DNA of 64,000 nucleotides from Lamellibrachia columna (GCA_963662155.1 OY759269.1:13788642-13852641), one strand, 5' to 3'; positions 1 to 12,449 are shown, counted from the stretch's first letter. Notes: generated by a model from the sequence alone, not told the origin. Numbers and translations: made by a program.

Positions 1-2
1 AT

Positions 3-150
3 AGTTATTAATAGCCCTTAGTTACCTGTTTCTTTGTTAACTTTGAAGTGTTTTATTGGACGCTGATGTGAGGAGTTTTGAGGTTTTACTGGTATTTTAA
101 ATGCCTTATTCAAACCTTGATTTCAATTCAATTGGAATATTTCAGGAATA
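3..150. repeat. Direct repeat, left copy
   Basis: This stretch matches 21586-21733 in the same orientation with few differences. It implies that the duplicated array continues to the left of the window and that one unit boundary lies near here. No coding content is recognised. Confidence 0.75.
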
Positions 151-1865
151 TGTCGGATTTACAGTAATCATCTCGTGTTTGCTTATTTGGTATGAACAAT
201 TTGATTTATTTTGTCGGTCGTTTGTGTATATCATATTTTTCTATAGTCTAAGAGCGGTTACAAACATACAAATTTCCACAGACAAAATTTGCATACATGC
301 AAATGTACGTATGTACCTACGTACACACGTATGTCGTGAATGCGCGAGTACGAAGCAGTTGACAATCAGCGATCTATAACTGGTGAATCAGTCGTAACAT
401 TTCATGAACACGACAAGCGTTCGTCTAAATGCATACATCTTTTAGTTTATCGCACATACTAGTGGAAACGTAAATGTTTCATCGACATATCTACAGAAAT
501 TACGAAATTCTTGTTGCGTCGTATCCAAAATTATTATTAGCTGGTGCCAATAAAACCCGTTATGATCACCCATCGAATACGTTAGGCGAGACAACTAACT
601 TGCTTGGACGAATGAGACACAACAATAGAAAGCGCTAGGAAGCAGCCCTATCTTTACTCCATATCCGATCAGGATCGTCTGCACGGTCGATGCAGTCAGC
701 AGGTCATCGGGGACTATTGTGAATGTTTGCATCACGCGCCAACGTAATCCAATCTACGCGGATCGCCGGTGCAATTTAAAAGATTGATACGCGTATCATA
801 ACACTTGTGAATGGACATAATGTTACGTGTCCTACACACGCAGTCCACTTTAGCTGTATATGTTTACTTAATGCTATAAGTTAGATAGGGAATCCCCTTT
901 CCGATTGAGCCTGCCAAATCGCTCTCCGTCTAACCGACATGGCCCCGGTCGCATAAGCAACAGGAGCATATATATAGCATTCATACTGAGATCGGCATAT
1001 GGTAAGGATTCGAGATCGGTGCGGTTCCAAACATTGTTTGTTGGGAATATTCAACAAGATTTATCAAGATTGCCATCCAAGAGAAAAACACCCAGATGGC
1101 AAGAGGACATGGAAGCCAGAGTCTAACCATTTGACATTGATATGTGACCTGCCCTTCTGTGATATTTCACAATTGTTGAACATATTGACGCTGCTTGCAT
1201 TTATACAGTCACTAGATTTGTTTAATTCATTAATAAGGTGGATACTGCGCGAGAATTTGTGTTTGTTGCTATCACGCCTCAAGCGTTGTGAATTCCATGT
1301 GACCTCTTGGCGGCTTCAACGTAGTCATATGGTACATAGTTGGTATACACTGAAAAATGTGCTGTACATAACGGCTTGAAATGTTAACCGAACACGTGTT
1401 CACTGTAGACTTATTTCAAGCTAGTTTCAAAGTAGATACGCGCAGTGCAAACGCTACACCGTTGTCTGCGGAAGGCCGCGCAACAAATCGTTGTTGTAGA
1501 CCAAGCGTGACGTCACGAGCGCGTGACCACAGTTTTGCAAGCGTAATCAGTTATGCTTGAACGATCCTGCCCAATATTTTTTTCAACCTGTATCCTCGCA
1601 TTTGGCGTGATGATCAGACAGTTGTCCCAACAAGAATCTAAATTACTAGTTCCTGCAGATAAAAATACGCCTGTATCATCGCATCGATTCCAGATCATGT
1701 TTCCTGATGAGCAAGCCTTTATCCCCAAAATCAAATAAATCAGTAGTTCATGCAGTGCGGAATAACGCCTTCGTCCTAGTGTCAAACGCCTGTTTCACCA
1801 AGCGCTGTGAGTTGCCCAGCCACAGCTAGCTGCCCTTGTTCGCCATATGGACGATAAACGATGGA
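151..1865. other. Unassigned region left of duplication unit A
   Basis: Short ORFs occur on both strands (for example 999-1379 and 1553-1738 on plus), but none shows a recognisable domain, signal peptide or splice-supported continuation. I see no RNA gene. Treated as non-coding. Confidence 0.5.
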
Positions 1866-1959
1866 ATAAAAAGATCTACATGACAAAACAGAAAACTAAA
1901 GAAAATTTCAATCGCTTGTCATTTAAACATTTGCTTTTGTATGATTTAACTGCAAACAC

Positions 1960-2330
1960 ATGTTCTGGCGTTAAATCCCCACAACTTTTAGGGCATTGCC
2001 CAGCTTGTAGCTTTCCGAGGTAAGAACTAGTGGCGTTCTTGATGTTGACTTGCCGTGATGAATATACATTGGTCCCACCAAAAAAATAAAGTATCGTTCA
2101 TGCTGTGCAGAATGACGCGTTTGTCGTCTCGTCAAACTCTTACCGCAACAAGCGCAGTACGTGGTCCAGCCCCAGCCAACGACGCTTGTTCGCCACCTCA
2201 ACGATAAATGTATGAACAAAAAGATACTTGAGAAGACACGACAATAAAAAAACATGATATCACGTGTCATTTAACTCTTTGCGATTGTATGTTATAACTA
2301 CAACAAAATACTCAGACGTATCCTGCATTC
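1960..2330 (-). repeat. Dispersed ~350-bp repeat R, copy 1 (minus)
   Basis: One of about seven related copies in the first 21 kb; others are near 10695-10800 (-), 11185-11510 (+), 11815-12185 (-), 17820-18075 (+), 19885-20245 (+) and a diverged one at 21100-21300 (+). Landmarks are a GGTGGGACCAA motif and a block that could read RRWLWLDHVQRL, which resembles the C-terminal region of some LINE reverse transcriptases. It may be a short non-autonomous element; the class is not established. Confidence 0.65.
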
Positions 2331-2514
2331 AATCATTCAATCATTATTTTACATTTTGCAGTCCTGACAGTTCGAGATTGTATTAACTAAGGTTTATGAA
2401 ACTGAGGACACAATGAGCTGCTGGAAAGACAAAGAAACAAACAAGACGCTTTAGCAGCTGAAAAGAATCAGCTACTTCAATAAGTTAGACCTGACTGCAA
2501 AATGGGTGGATTAA

Positions 2515-2519
2515 GTATA

Positions 2520-2566
<47 letters not shown>
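2515..2566. repeat. (TA)n microsatellite
   Basis: About 50 bp of alternating TA with one CA interruption. The same site in unit B, 12325-12374, is an uninterrupted run of similar length. Confidence 0.95.
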
Positions 2567-2569
<3 letters not shown>

Positions 2570-2639
2570 ATACAGATTGAAGCTTTACATGTACTTAGAT
2601 ACACTAATCGCCTTCTGGTGTTTTCTGCTTTTGACTTTA

Positions 2640-3075
2640 AATACTAATACTGGTGCAATTACCAATGATTACCAATAATGGTATTATCATCATAACCATT
2701 GCTATGCACGAACATAAAACATAGTTCAGCTTAAGAAAGCTGCACATTATTCCCCCAACCGTTCAACGGAAAAAAAAAACAACAACAAAAGCACTGCGAA
2801 TATCAATATGATCAATAAAAGTAGCTGCGAACGGAAGAGCAAGATATGTGCTGACGATACACGCGAAATATTTCTTCAAGAATTCACTCTTTTACACAAA
2901 AACACGAAAAAAATTATTCATCTTTCAGGTGACGCCGCTTTACCACCTTTTCGCGTGTTCCAGCTATATGTATTTCTGAATACAAGAAACTGCTGCGATA
3001 CTCAATTTTTTTCGTACAGGCACATCTTACAATGTTTTTACAGTGGTTTGACGTAGGCTTACTATCTCAAACTCC
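2640..3075 (+). promoter_or_regulatory. Near-identical upstream block of gene A
   Basis: By eye this ~430-bp block is almost base-for-base identical to 12450-12882 in unit B, apart from a base change and A-run length near 2770. It includes an 82-codon ORF (2808-3056, matching 12615-12863) that is identical at every base. The flanks and introns of the two units do differ. The block lies 200-600 bp upstream of the TATA box. It could be a conserved enhancer or promoter, a short ORF under selection, or a gene-conversion tract. The ORF product is not recognised and has no signal peptide. Confidence 0.5.
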
Positions 3076-3258
3076 ATGACTTCTTGATACTTTGAAAGCG
3101 AATTGTGATGAATAATGGCTAAAGCGAACAACATAAAAAGACATACAAACAATGACTCTTTGACATAGAAAAAGACAAACGATGTATGTTTTCACCCTTA
3201 TTAATCACCAAAAAACACCGTGACGTGCGAAGGTGCATGATTAATTCAGGTAAAATTG

Positions 3259-3266
3259 TATAAATA
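3259..3266 (+). promoter_or_regulatory. TATA box of gene A
   Basis: TATAAATA lies about 30 bp before a likely start site around 3288-3292. It is followed by a short non-coding first exon that ends at a perfect donor (ACG|GTAAGT, exon end 3337). Unit B keeps the site as TATAAATG at 13067-13074. Confidence 0.75.
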
Positions 3267-3288
3267 CAGACACTCTTACAGACTACAG

Positions 3289-3337
3289 CACCATTGACTT
3301 CAGTCGAAGATCTGTGGGTCACATCGTTGTCGGTACG
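3289..3337 (+). other. Non-coding 5'UTR exon of gene A
   Basis: A short leader runs from about 3289 (start approximate) to the donor GTAAGT at 3338. It would join an acceptor ending at 3691 (tatgtttcag), after which 16 bases of UTR precede the ATG at 3708. The unit B equivalent ends at 13145 and rejoins at 13542. Confidence 0.6.
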
Positions 3338-3707
3338 GTAAGTAAAACGATATGTCTCTTATCTTCTTGAAATATTGTCGCCTAATGTAAAAATGTTGTG
3401 TGTTAGATTGATTATTTTCAAATCGTGTAGAAGTTTTGAGGAACATATCTGGGATCAAACAATTTAATTACAATTGAATGAAATATTAGGAAAAACAGTT
3501 TTCCTGTTCCTAATAATGCACTGCGATGCATACAAGTAGATAATCCTTGTTGTTTTATTAATCGAGTATCGTATTCTCCAGAACGAGAACGATTAATCAA
3601 TGTTGTGCTTGCAGTATTGCTAGAAGCGAACTCTGGAAAATAAAACAGGAGCAGCCAAGTAGTGACATCGACTAATACTTCTATGTTTCAGAAGAAAACC
3701 AGACGTC

Positions 3708-6679
3708 ATGGCGAAGTTTTTCGTTGCATTGCTGGTGCTTGTTGCTGTGTATGCAGCTGAAGGTTAGATACATTTACATATTTCTGTAGATGTGTACGTG
3801 CCTGATTACGTGCGTGCATTATAATGTATATAAGCATGTCACGTATAATATCACGTGGATCCGTTTAAATGGTAAAAAATGGAGCCTTTTTAAAGAAAAA
3901 GAGGAACTTGCTACATTTGGTTAGTGTACCTATTAAGGTTTTGTTTGCACATGACGTATGCAATTTTGTTCGTCCAGGAAGTTCTATTCATGAATATATA
4001 TACTTTATCTGTTACATATGCATTTAAACAGTGCTTGAAATATGCATTAATGTAATCACATATGTTGTAAATGAGATGGTTGTGTAGTAACCAAAGGAAA
4101 TGTGTCACTCGACATAGGCAAATTGTTGGGATCGTGTTGATAGCTGTTTACATCAAACTGAAACATTCGAAATCTGAAAAGGCCCTACATTATGGTCGTT
4201 CATTCAGTGATGATAAGTTAATAGATAAGAGTTATTTTTAAAATAAATATACGTACCATTTATTGTATCGGTGCAGCTCCCTGCCCTGACATGTTGGGTA
4301 ATGTTTAAACAACACACAGAAGACGCTTACACCAGCGTTTCGTTGTACATACTCCAATGTACATAACCCGTGTACAAACCCCAAAATGCATAAACGAAAG
4401 AAAATATTTCTGATGAACAAATGTAGTCGTAATTATATTAGTATTAACTTAAAATATAATATTAAATCATACCATTGCCTTCAAAACATAAATCTAACAG
4501 AAACGGAACAAAGTCATTTTAATATAGTAATATATTACATTGTAAATGTAAAACAACTGCAACAAAATGTTTAATCGAAAAAAAATAGTTCTGATCCAAA
4601 AATATAGTAGTAAGAGTAATAATAATACGTTAAAATATAATAGTAAGAGTAATAGTAATACGTTAAAATATAATAGTAAGAGTAATAGTAATACGTTAAA
4701 ATATAATAGTAATACATACATTGCATTCAGAATATAATGATATTAGGAAGTAAACCAAGTAATTTTTAATATAGAAATATATTACATTGCAACATAACTT
4801 ACCCAAGGCCTGCGTGTCAGCAGTAATAGTTTGACCGGTGAACTTTTAGTGTAGTATTAATTTATGATGCATACATGGTGTACACCGGTAGTCCGATACT
4901 TTTATACTATTGTACTTATGTAAGTTTTACAATGGATATTTTACATTTACTTTTGTACATTTTTGATGGGTATTTAACTTGTTTTTTTGAAGGAGTACTT
5001 TTACTTCAGTACCGTACTGAATATCTTGTTCCAGCACATGACTATGTTCAATACATTGTACTTTTTATACAATTATATTAGGTAGGGCTATTGAAGACTT
5101 ATAAGCTGTATATATACCCTTTATGTGTATAACAACAGTTCAAAGCCATTAATTGATTATACTAAAAAAAAATTCTGCAATGGTAAAACATATATGTTAC
5201 AACTAGCCCCACTGGCTGTTACAACTAACGCCGCCTCGTTGAAAAATTTAACAGATATACTGTGTTAAGCATTTATTGAGGTACGGGTCTAAGATTGATA
5301 CTTGTGTTTTTGATGGCATGACGTTTCGATCGCGTAACAAATCAAATACGTTTCTTGTTTCAGCGGATTACAATGGGTGTTTCAACGGCTTCAACTACGA
5401 TTGCTGCAGAAACCGCCGTCCAAACTTTTGCTACCCGTCCCTTTCGAAGCCGATGCCTTACTACTACAAGTGCGTCGGCATGAGAGTGGTGTACGGCCGT
5501 TGCGGAGTGAACCAATGCGTCACTATGTCGGGAAGCTGTGGTAAGTGTGACGACGACATCGGTCTCAATGCATCAGATTGTACGACTGTGGATTGGCATT
5601 GATATCGGTTTAGTCGTTTTCTGATTAAGCAATTCAAAGTTGGTCTCCAAAAATGGTTGTTACTTGTATAACTCAATGTCCAAATTGCCTACTATTATAA
5701 AAAAGGTAAATGTACATTCTTATTTTGAGCTGTATTCAGTCCGTATGGCCGATCAAAGCTATATACACTTCATCCTTAGCAACACTGTTGATTCCATGGC
5801 AATCGTCTTACAATCTCCAGAATTTCCAATTGTGGTTGATTCACGTATTGGATAAGATAACTATGTGGTGGTGAACTTCAATTCCGTTGAACTCTCGTTC
5901 TCAAAATCATTAACTACATTATATCAGTAGATAATACAATGTGATTGGTGCGTTTAAGGATCATGCAATGATGAATGCTCGTTCACCAGAAGTTTCCATT
6001 ATTACTATTCATCCACCTTCGTCGGCCGCTACTACTACGGGTGCAATCGTGGCTCCATGTACTACCGCTCGTGTGGATTGAACCAATCCTTCTATCCGAG
6101 TCTCGGTCGTTGTGGTTCGTATATATTTTAGTCTTCCAAATGTAGTATTAACGGTCAGGATTATCCGTGTTGCATAATATTAAATATCCGACACACCTGC
6201 TGCTTCGTAAAGCTAATGCAATATGTATGTAACCTGTTTACCATTATGTAATTGTGAAACTGAATACCCTAGTCATTATACTGTTGCATCAACTCCATAT
6301 CACGAAGGCTTTCATGACATATAATAATCCGAATGTAAATTATATATTATGAATTTACTTTTTGATAAAACGTTGTCTTGTTTCATTTGTTCTATCTGAA
6401 GTGTATGTATGAGGTGCATCACGGTTTCATCTAGTTCTGTTGATTGCAATGATAATGCAGCTCAGTGTATATGTAACGTTTTGTGCAGGCTGCAGAGAGA
6501 ATTACTGTGAGAGGTACAACGGCTGGCAGTCGACCGTGTGCAACGGATGCGGCAGCTATGTCTTCTGCAAGTACGGACGTCCCCTTCGCTACAAGCGATG
6601 CCCCTGGTACAGACGCCACTACGACTGCAGACGTCGTCGTTGTGTCAGCAGTTGCAACAACTGCTGTGGCAGCCGATAA
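3708..6679 (+). CDS. Secreted Cys/Tyr/Arg-rich 192-residue protein, gene A
   Basis: Four coding exons are inferred: 3708-3762, 5364-5540, 5959-6114 and 6489-6679, with GT donors and AG acceptors and every intron in phase 1. Translation gives 192 residues. The N-terminus MAKFFVALLVLVAVYAAE is a clear signal peptide, so the product should be secreted. The mature part has 24 cysteines, about 23 tyrosines and many arginines, ending in a basic Cys-rich tail (CRRRRC, CNNCCGSR). Exons 2 and 3 share a repeated pattern: YYY-x-C, a short spacer, CG-x-NQ, then a terminal CG. N119-Q-S is a possible N-glycosylation site. I do not recognise the family. A cationic antimicrobial, an adhesive or structural secretion, or a toxin-like peptide would all fit and none is shown. 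The ATG is the first after the acceptor and starts the signal peptide. The first three coding exons end in a split Gly or Ala codon. Confidence 0.85.
4590..4712. repeat. 33-bp tandem repeat in intron of gene A
   Basis: About four copies of an AT-rich 33-bp unit containing GTAATACGTTAAAATATAAT; the ACGTT landmarks fall at 4627, 4660 and 4693. The matching intron of unit B (14350-14405) keeps only about one to two units, so copy number changed after duplication. Confidence 0.85.
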
Positions 6680-7185
6680 GCAGACAGCAGGGTAAGTTTA
6701 GTGTAATTTAATGTATTATCTTCGCCATCGTGGTTGTTGTCGTCGTTGTAGTCGTCGTTATCATTTCCGTCATATATGCAGCTCTTATCTCTACGATGCT
6801 GACAATTAATATCGTAATCACGGATGTATTTAACATTTGTTCATAAGCCAGACTCATTGTGTTTACTGAACGTTATTTCGGGTAGAACGTATAGTTTCAG
6901 AACAACGGCGTGAACTGGAACATTAACAAACGTTTTTATCACATAATGTGTAATTAAGGTGCATATGTGTAGAACGTCCATATCAAAATCGCATTTCGTA
7001 CCCACTGTATCATCACTAAATGTGTGTTGTATTTCAGTGGAGGTCACTGGTCGCGCCATCTGTGGACGAAGATAAATGGAACACGCGAACAAGTGCGGAT
7101 AGATGTTTTCCCGAACATACGTTTGTAACAAACGCGACTATGTGAAAATTCTACTTCAATAAAGCTCCTGCTTTACAATGAATGT
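6680..7185 (+). other. 3'UTR of gene A with a spliced terminal exon
   Basis: Twelve bases after the stop there is a strong donor (GG|GTAAGT, exon end 6691), and an acceptor (atttcag) ends at 7037. The terminal non-coding exon runs from 7038 to the polyA region near 7180. Unit B has the same layout (donor after 16369, exon from 16711). Confidence 0.6.
7158..7163 (+). terminator. PolyA signal AATAAA of gene A
   Basis: AATAAA sits in the conserved 3' exon. The same context occurs in unit B (16831-16836) and in the third, broken copy (23966-23971). Confidence 0.8.
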
Positions 7186-7189
7186 TATG

Positions 7190-7765
7190 TATCAGAGTGT
7201 TGATATCAGTAACCACCTAACTGTTGGTGAAGTAAGAATACACTCCAGCGCCCTTTTCACTTAAATGAAGCACATGCCTCATGAACATGTCAGCGCTCAT
7301 AACAAAGCAACCCCATACATCCAACTTCCGCATCCCTACGTAGCTTCTTGACTAGCTTATTAAAAGCCATCCTCCTGCAAATCCGATATACTGATCTTTG
7401 TTACCTATTACTGGTAAAATCCCTGACAGATTTACCTGCTCAACCCGCGCCTGTATTAGAGGTCTGACTAATTGCCTGTATTAACTATGGAATTTATATC
7501 CCCCCTCTCTGCGTTATGTGTGTCTACCTGCACAATAATTGGACATCCTTTTTAAGGACTCTGGACTTCCAACTGTCTGTTACAATGATTTTCTATATGT
7601 TCCCCTTGAAAACAAACTACCACGACGAATGACACTAATGCAAGGGTACACGTAGTACGTGGAAAATACGAATGAGAAATGAGCGGGGCTAAACTGTCCC
7701 ATGCCTCTCCCACCATGCTTGTCGTCTAACTAGGTTAGAGGTTTTGCAGTGTCCGAATAATATGC
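7190..7765. other. Duplicated flank downstream of gene A
   Basis: No gene seen. The sequence is collinear with 16860-17400 and, to about 7510, with 23990-24315. It ends at a single unit of the 67-bp repeat that is expanded to four copies at 17371-17640. Confidence 0.6.
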
Positions 7766-7769
7766 TTAA

Positions 7770-8250
7770 TCAATTGTTTTAAGATATGCCAATTAATAAA
7801 ACAAATATCAGCATAGTAATAACAAAAACGTATATTGCAACTTAATCATTGTATACCCGGTTTGAGGAATGTACCAACGTTTTCTGTAAATTCTTTGCTC
7901 AATTCGACATATGAATTTTTCAGTTCATTATTTCATCAATAAATAATTTTCACTCATTATATTGTCGCTGTCACAACGTACGTTAGATTTCCACTCTCTC
8001 AAACCACATCAATTGACTGTAGTTTTAATGCATGCGTGTTAGACAAGGTGACAGACGTTCCCGTCGGCAGTTGATTTGTGTATTTCAAACAACGTTTTAA
8101 AAAAGACGGAAATATGTTATGTCTTCTTTATGGTTTCACTGCGGTGACATATTCTGGTTTTTATTTTCATATTGAACGTTAGCGCTTTTACTGTTTTAAT
8201 TGTTACAAGAGAACAGCCCTTGTCTGCAGGAATCCTTTCAAAATGTGATG
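7770..8250 (+). repeat. Inverted repeat, left arm
   Basis: This arm is repeated in reverse orientation at about 9150-9640 and in direct orientation at 18700-19210 in unit B. The two arms in unit A enclose about 900 bp, giving a large imperfect hairpin-like arrangement. No transposase is seen. Confidence 0.65.
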
Positions 8251-8259
8251 TTAATGTCT

Positions 8260-9050
8260 GCTAGTCAGGCAAATATCAGCTCAGCAGAAAACAACGATGA
8301 CAAGCCTGGTGATGTCGACAAAACATGCAAAGACCAGTTCTACAAAATAATAAGAACAAGTCCGGTGATTCCATCTAGTCAGGCAAAGATCGTTTCGACA
8401 AAAACAATAAAAACAAGTCCGCTGATTTCGCCTAGGCAGGCAAAGACCGGGTCTACAAATTATAAAACAAAGTCCGGTGATTCCATCTATGCAGACAAAA
8501 GTCAGTTCTACAAAATATTTAATTCAAATTCGGTGATTGCGTAAATTCAAGCAAAGATCGGTTCTACAAAAACAATAAGCCCGCCGATTTAGACAGGCAA
8601 ACACCGGGTCTACACTGACAATAAACAAGTGTATATATGGTATCACTCGATTTATGGAATTGGTGCTGTTACTTAAAAAATGGCATTGTTAAGTCATGGG
8701 TAGTGCACTTTGACCAGCGAAACCGTGACTTACAAATTAAATGATGTTGAAATTACGCAATGGAATTCTACACAGTTGAATCCGAATTCAATAAATCTCC
8801 ATCTCAACTCATCCAAAACGAAATATGCTATATTCAGCATTTACAACCGCCATATCCAAGCCACATCTGGTCACAAACTTCAGGAAGAGAACGACATCTT
8901 ATTGTTAATAGTGAAGCAGATATAACAACCTGGACGAGAGTGACAAAGACCCGGGCAGCCTGCAACAAGAAGTATTATAACGTGCAGGACACGTCAGAGC
9001 ACTGTATTGCAGTCAAAACATACAAGCAAACTTTTAAATGACACGCGCTG
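8260..9050 (+). repeat. Degenerate tandem segment between inverted arms
   Basis: Irregular 50-60 bp repeats (landmarks: tagtcaggcaaa and tccggtgatt) fill 8260-8640, followed by a unique part. The whole matches 19210-19830 in unit B at reduced length. The 114-codon ORF at 8200-8544 is repeat-derived low-complexity sequence, so I do not call a gene. Confidence 0.5.
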
Positions 9051-9149
9051 GAAAGTTCCTATGTTTGTGTATTGTCGTGTTGATCTTTTCTTCATTAATG
9101 TATCGTTAACATGGCGAAGAAACTATATTATTTTGTAGAACTGATCTTT

Positions 9150-9870
9150 GCATGACTAGTCGACATTAACACGCACCTTTTGAAAGGATTCCTGCACACA
9201 AGGACCGTTCTCCTGTAACACCTAAAACAGTAAAAATACGAACGTTCAATCAGTAAATAAAAAACCGAATATTTCACCGCAGTGAAACCACAAAGAAGAC
9301 ATGAAATATTTCCGTATTTTTCAAAATGTTGTTTAAAATATACAAATCAACTGACGACGGGAACGTCTGTCATCTTGTCTAACACGCATAAAAGTACAGT
9401 TAATTAATGCGGTTTGGAGGAGTGGAAATTATATTAAATCTTAATGTACATTTGTGACAGCGACAACATAATGAGAGAATACTATTTATTTTTATTCACG
9501 TACAACAGCAAGTTTTTCGGGTATAAAATTATTAAGTTCCTATATACGTTTTCGATATTACTATTCTGATATTTGTTACATTAACTGGCATACAGTTTAA
9601 TAACCACGATTGTGCATTATTGTATGTACTTGCGAACATGCGCGTTCAAATTAATGTCTTCATAGCAATAAAGGAGTTTGAATATAATCTCCAACCAGTA
9701 AAATTAAAACACTACCGGCGAAAATAACATGTGTATAGACATAATCAGTTTAGAATTCAAGTGCGAGAAACGCTATTCAACGCACTAACTCTTGTTTTAC
9801 CCAAACGCCGAGAGCATATAACTCATGTTCCTGTTGACGTCAATTGTACACACATATCGCGTGTTGTAGC
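9150..9870 (-). repeat. Inverted repeat, right arm
   Basis: Reverse complement of 18480-19200 in unit B and, for its inner part, of 7770-8250 in unit A. It places an extra inverted copy downstream of gene A that unit B lacks. Confidence 0.65.
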
Positions 9871-9879
9871 TACATGCTT

Positions 9880-10680
9880 TTATAAATGCAAGAAACTACC
9901 CATTTTGTAATTGTATTAAACCAAGGCTCCAACTGATATTTTACTATGTTTTTCACTGGTTTGACGTCGTTGCTATATGATGAATGTTCTGGTATTATGG
10001 CACTTGGGAGAAAATAAGTTGTGATGAATAATGGCTACATTGAGCTGCCTGACAAGACACGCAAACAAAGATTCTTTGACAAATAAGTAACAAGCGGACA
10101 TCCACGAATCATGATATTTTACCACGAAATAACTGGTGTCGTTGATACTTTTCCCAAGACGTGTGAACAGCAATAGCCTTGCACATACCGCCCCCAAATG
10201 GATACCACCTGAAAAAACAAAGAAGCTGATAACTGGGCACCTGGAGAAAAACTGTAAAAGAAGACACGAAAATGGCTGGAAAGACGTTGATCAAACTTGG
10301 CTGGCTCACCCAAGACTGCACTGGCTGGAGAAGATTGGTTGGCTACGTATGCTCCAGGAGAGACGAGAAATGAGAGAGTGATGGTGTGTGGTGGATAGAT
10401 TTAGATCGTTTTAGAAATAAATGTACTGATTTGATGCACGGGCAACATAAACAAGGATGTTTTTAAAAAAATGAGAAACTCGACCATTACGCTACAATCT
10501 CAGCAGGGAGGTCACGTACTACCGGTACATTAACACACGTTCCATACGATATAGTTATGCTTTCAAATGCTGGTAAATAAAAGGATGCGATGCCACTACG
10601 GGATTTAGACTTACTACGTGTCATTAATATGACGTGCACAATAACTACCCGAAGGAACAGCGTTATACACATGGGTTATT
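9880..10680 (-). repeat. Inverted copy of 20230-20930
   Basis: The segment reads on the minus strand like 20230-20930 on the plus strand. It includes a short ORF (10487-10672 minus, 20240-20443 plus) whose translations share SKSRS, ASFYLPA, ISYGT, NVPV and RDLPA. Whether that ORF is coding is open. Confidence 0.6.
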
Positions 10681-10694
10681 AAGTCCCCACTGAA

Positions 10695-11510
10695 GTTTCT
10701 TGATGTTGACTTGCTGGATGAACATACATTGGTCCCACCAAGAAAATAAAGTATCGTTCATGCTGTGCAGAATGACGCGTTTGTCGTCTCGTCAAACTCC
10801 TTCTATTATTTCCCATGCCTCTCCCAAGATGTTTGCCGTCTTCCTCGTTGTGTCCGATGTCTACACCTTATATTCTTTCCTATGCCACTCACACCATGCA
10901 TGTCGTCTTCTTCGTCCTGTCTGCTCTCTACCCTTTCCATTCTGTCCCACGCCTCTCCCACAATGCTTGTCGTTTTCCTCGTTCTGTCCGCTGTCTACCC
11001 CTTCTACACTATCCGAACGGCTGATATTAATACATCGGTTGAAATATCAATACGTGATTGAAACATTCGTAATTACAGGGACAAAAATCAGTATGGTCAA
11101 CAAATGTATCGAGAACTCTTTGTATCCTCTGTTTCGTAAATCTCAATCAATACAGCTTTCAACTGTCAGGACTGTGTAGACTGTAGAAAAAACATGATTG
11201 AATGCAGGATACGTCCGAGCATTTTCTTCAGTTAAAACATACAAACGCAAAGAGTTAAATGATAGGTGACAGTACGTTTCTTTATTGTCGTGTCTTCTCT
11301 GGTATCTTTTTATTCATTCGTTTATCGTCTTGCTGTCGAACAATCGTCGTTGGCTGTGGCTGGACCACGTACAGCGCTTGGTGCGGTAGGAGTTCGACGA
11401 GACGACAAAGGCGCCATTCAGCATGACTTAGTTTAAGTTCTTGGTGGGACCAATGTATGTTTATCACGGAAAGTCAATATTAACAACGCTACTAGTTCTT
11501 ACATCGGAAA
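10695..11510. repeat. R repeat pieces flanking a 67-bp minisatellite
   Basis: A partial minus copy of the ~350-bp R repeat (about 10695-10800) and a plus copy (about 11185-11510) flank a 67-bp tandem array at 10811-11010 with about three units. Overlapping ORFs over the array in all three frames are artefacts of the non-triplet period. Confidence 0.7.
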
Positions 11511-11589
11511 GCTAGAGGCTGGGCAGTACCCTAAAAGCCAAAAAGCAGTGGGGATTTAATGACCCATGGGTATAACGCCGTCCACTAGG

Positions 11590-11765
11590 GTAGATGTTGA
11601 GCAATGTCCGAATAATATGCTTAATTAATTGTTCATGCTCAGTAGAAGTGTCTGGTGATGCTGGTTAGTCAGCCCAAGATCAACAGTTGAAAATAACACA
11701 TTAAAACAAGTATGATCATGTCATCTACTCAGTCAAAGAACATATAAATTGCCTTTCGACTTATG
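11590..11765 (+). repeat. Short repeat matching 18190-18365
   Basis: Direct repeat of about 175 bp that ends just before unit B begins. Its partner lies downstream of gene B. No coding content. Confidence 0.65.
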
Positions 11766-12321
11766 GAATAGAAACAGATATACATAACAAAAAAGAAACA
11801 TAAAAAAGTCAATCGCTTGTCATTTAAACATTTGCTTTTGTATGATTTAACTGCCAACACATGTTCTGACGTTAAATCCCCACAGCTTTAGGGCATCGCC
11901 CAGCTTGTAGCTTTCCGAGGTAAGAACTAGTAGCATTCTTGATGTTGACTTGCCGTGATGAACATACATTGGTCCCACCAAGAAAATAAAGTATCGTTCA
12001 TGCTGTGCAGAATGACGCGTTTGTCGTCTCGTCAAACTCTTACCGCAACAAGCGCAGTACGTGGTCCAGCCGCAGCCAACGGCGCTTGTTCGCCACCTCA
12101 TCGATAAATGTATGAACAAAAAGATACTTGAGAAGACACGACAATAAAGAAACGTGCTATCACGTGTCATTTAACTCTTTGCGATTTTACCTGCAGTTCG
12201 AGATTGTATTAACTAAGGTTTATGAATTTGAGCTGCTGGAAAGACAAAGAAACAAACATGACGCTTTATCAGCTGAAAAGCTACTCCAGTAAGTTAGATC
12301 TGACTGCAAAATGGATGGATT

Positions 12322-12324
<3 letters not shown>

Positions 12325-12374
<50 letters not shown>
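12325..12374. repeat. (TA)n microsatellite in unit B
   Basis: Pure alternating TA at the same position as 2515-2566 in unit A. Confidence 0.95.
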
Positions 12375-12377
<3 letters not shown>

Positions 12378-12449
12378 AATACAGATTGAAGTTTACATGT
12401 ACTTATATACACTAATCGCCAAAAGGTGTTTTCTGCTTTTGACTTTAAA

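Larger units (their letters stand above)
1870..11775 (+). repeat. Segmental duplication unit A
   Basis: Collinear with 11776-21290: the start near 1870-2330 matches 11780-12190, the gene at 3708-6679 matches 13558-16357, and downstream landmarks match as far as about 7.75 kb. The offset falls from about 9900 to 9675 because unit B has lost or gained small blocks in tandem repeats. Beyond about 7.75 kb the order is rearranged, with several pieces inverted relative to unit B. Confidence 0.85.

Noticed and set aside
4875..5081. 68-codon hydrophobic plus ORF in intron of gene A
   Set aside because: Not open in the matching part of unit B and lies between splice sites supported by both copies.
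8200..8544. 114-codon plus ORF
   Set aside because: Repetitive low-complexity sequence whose unit B counterpart (19160-19420) is not open.
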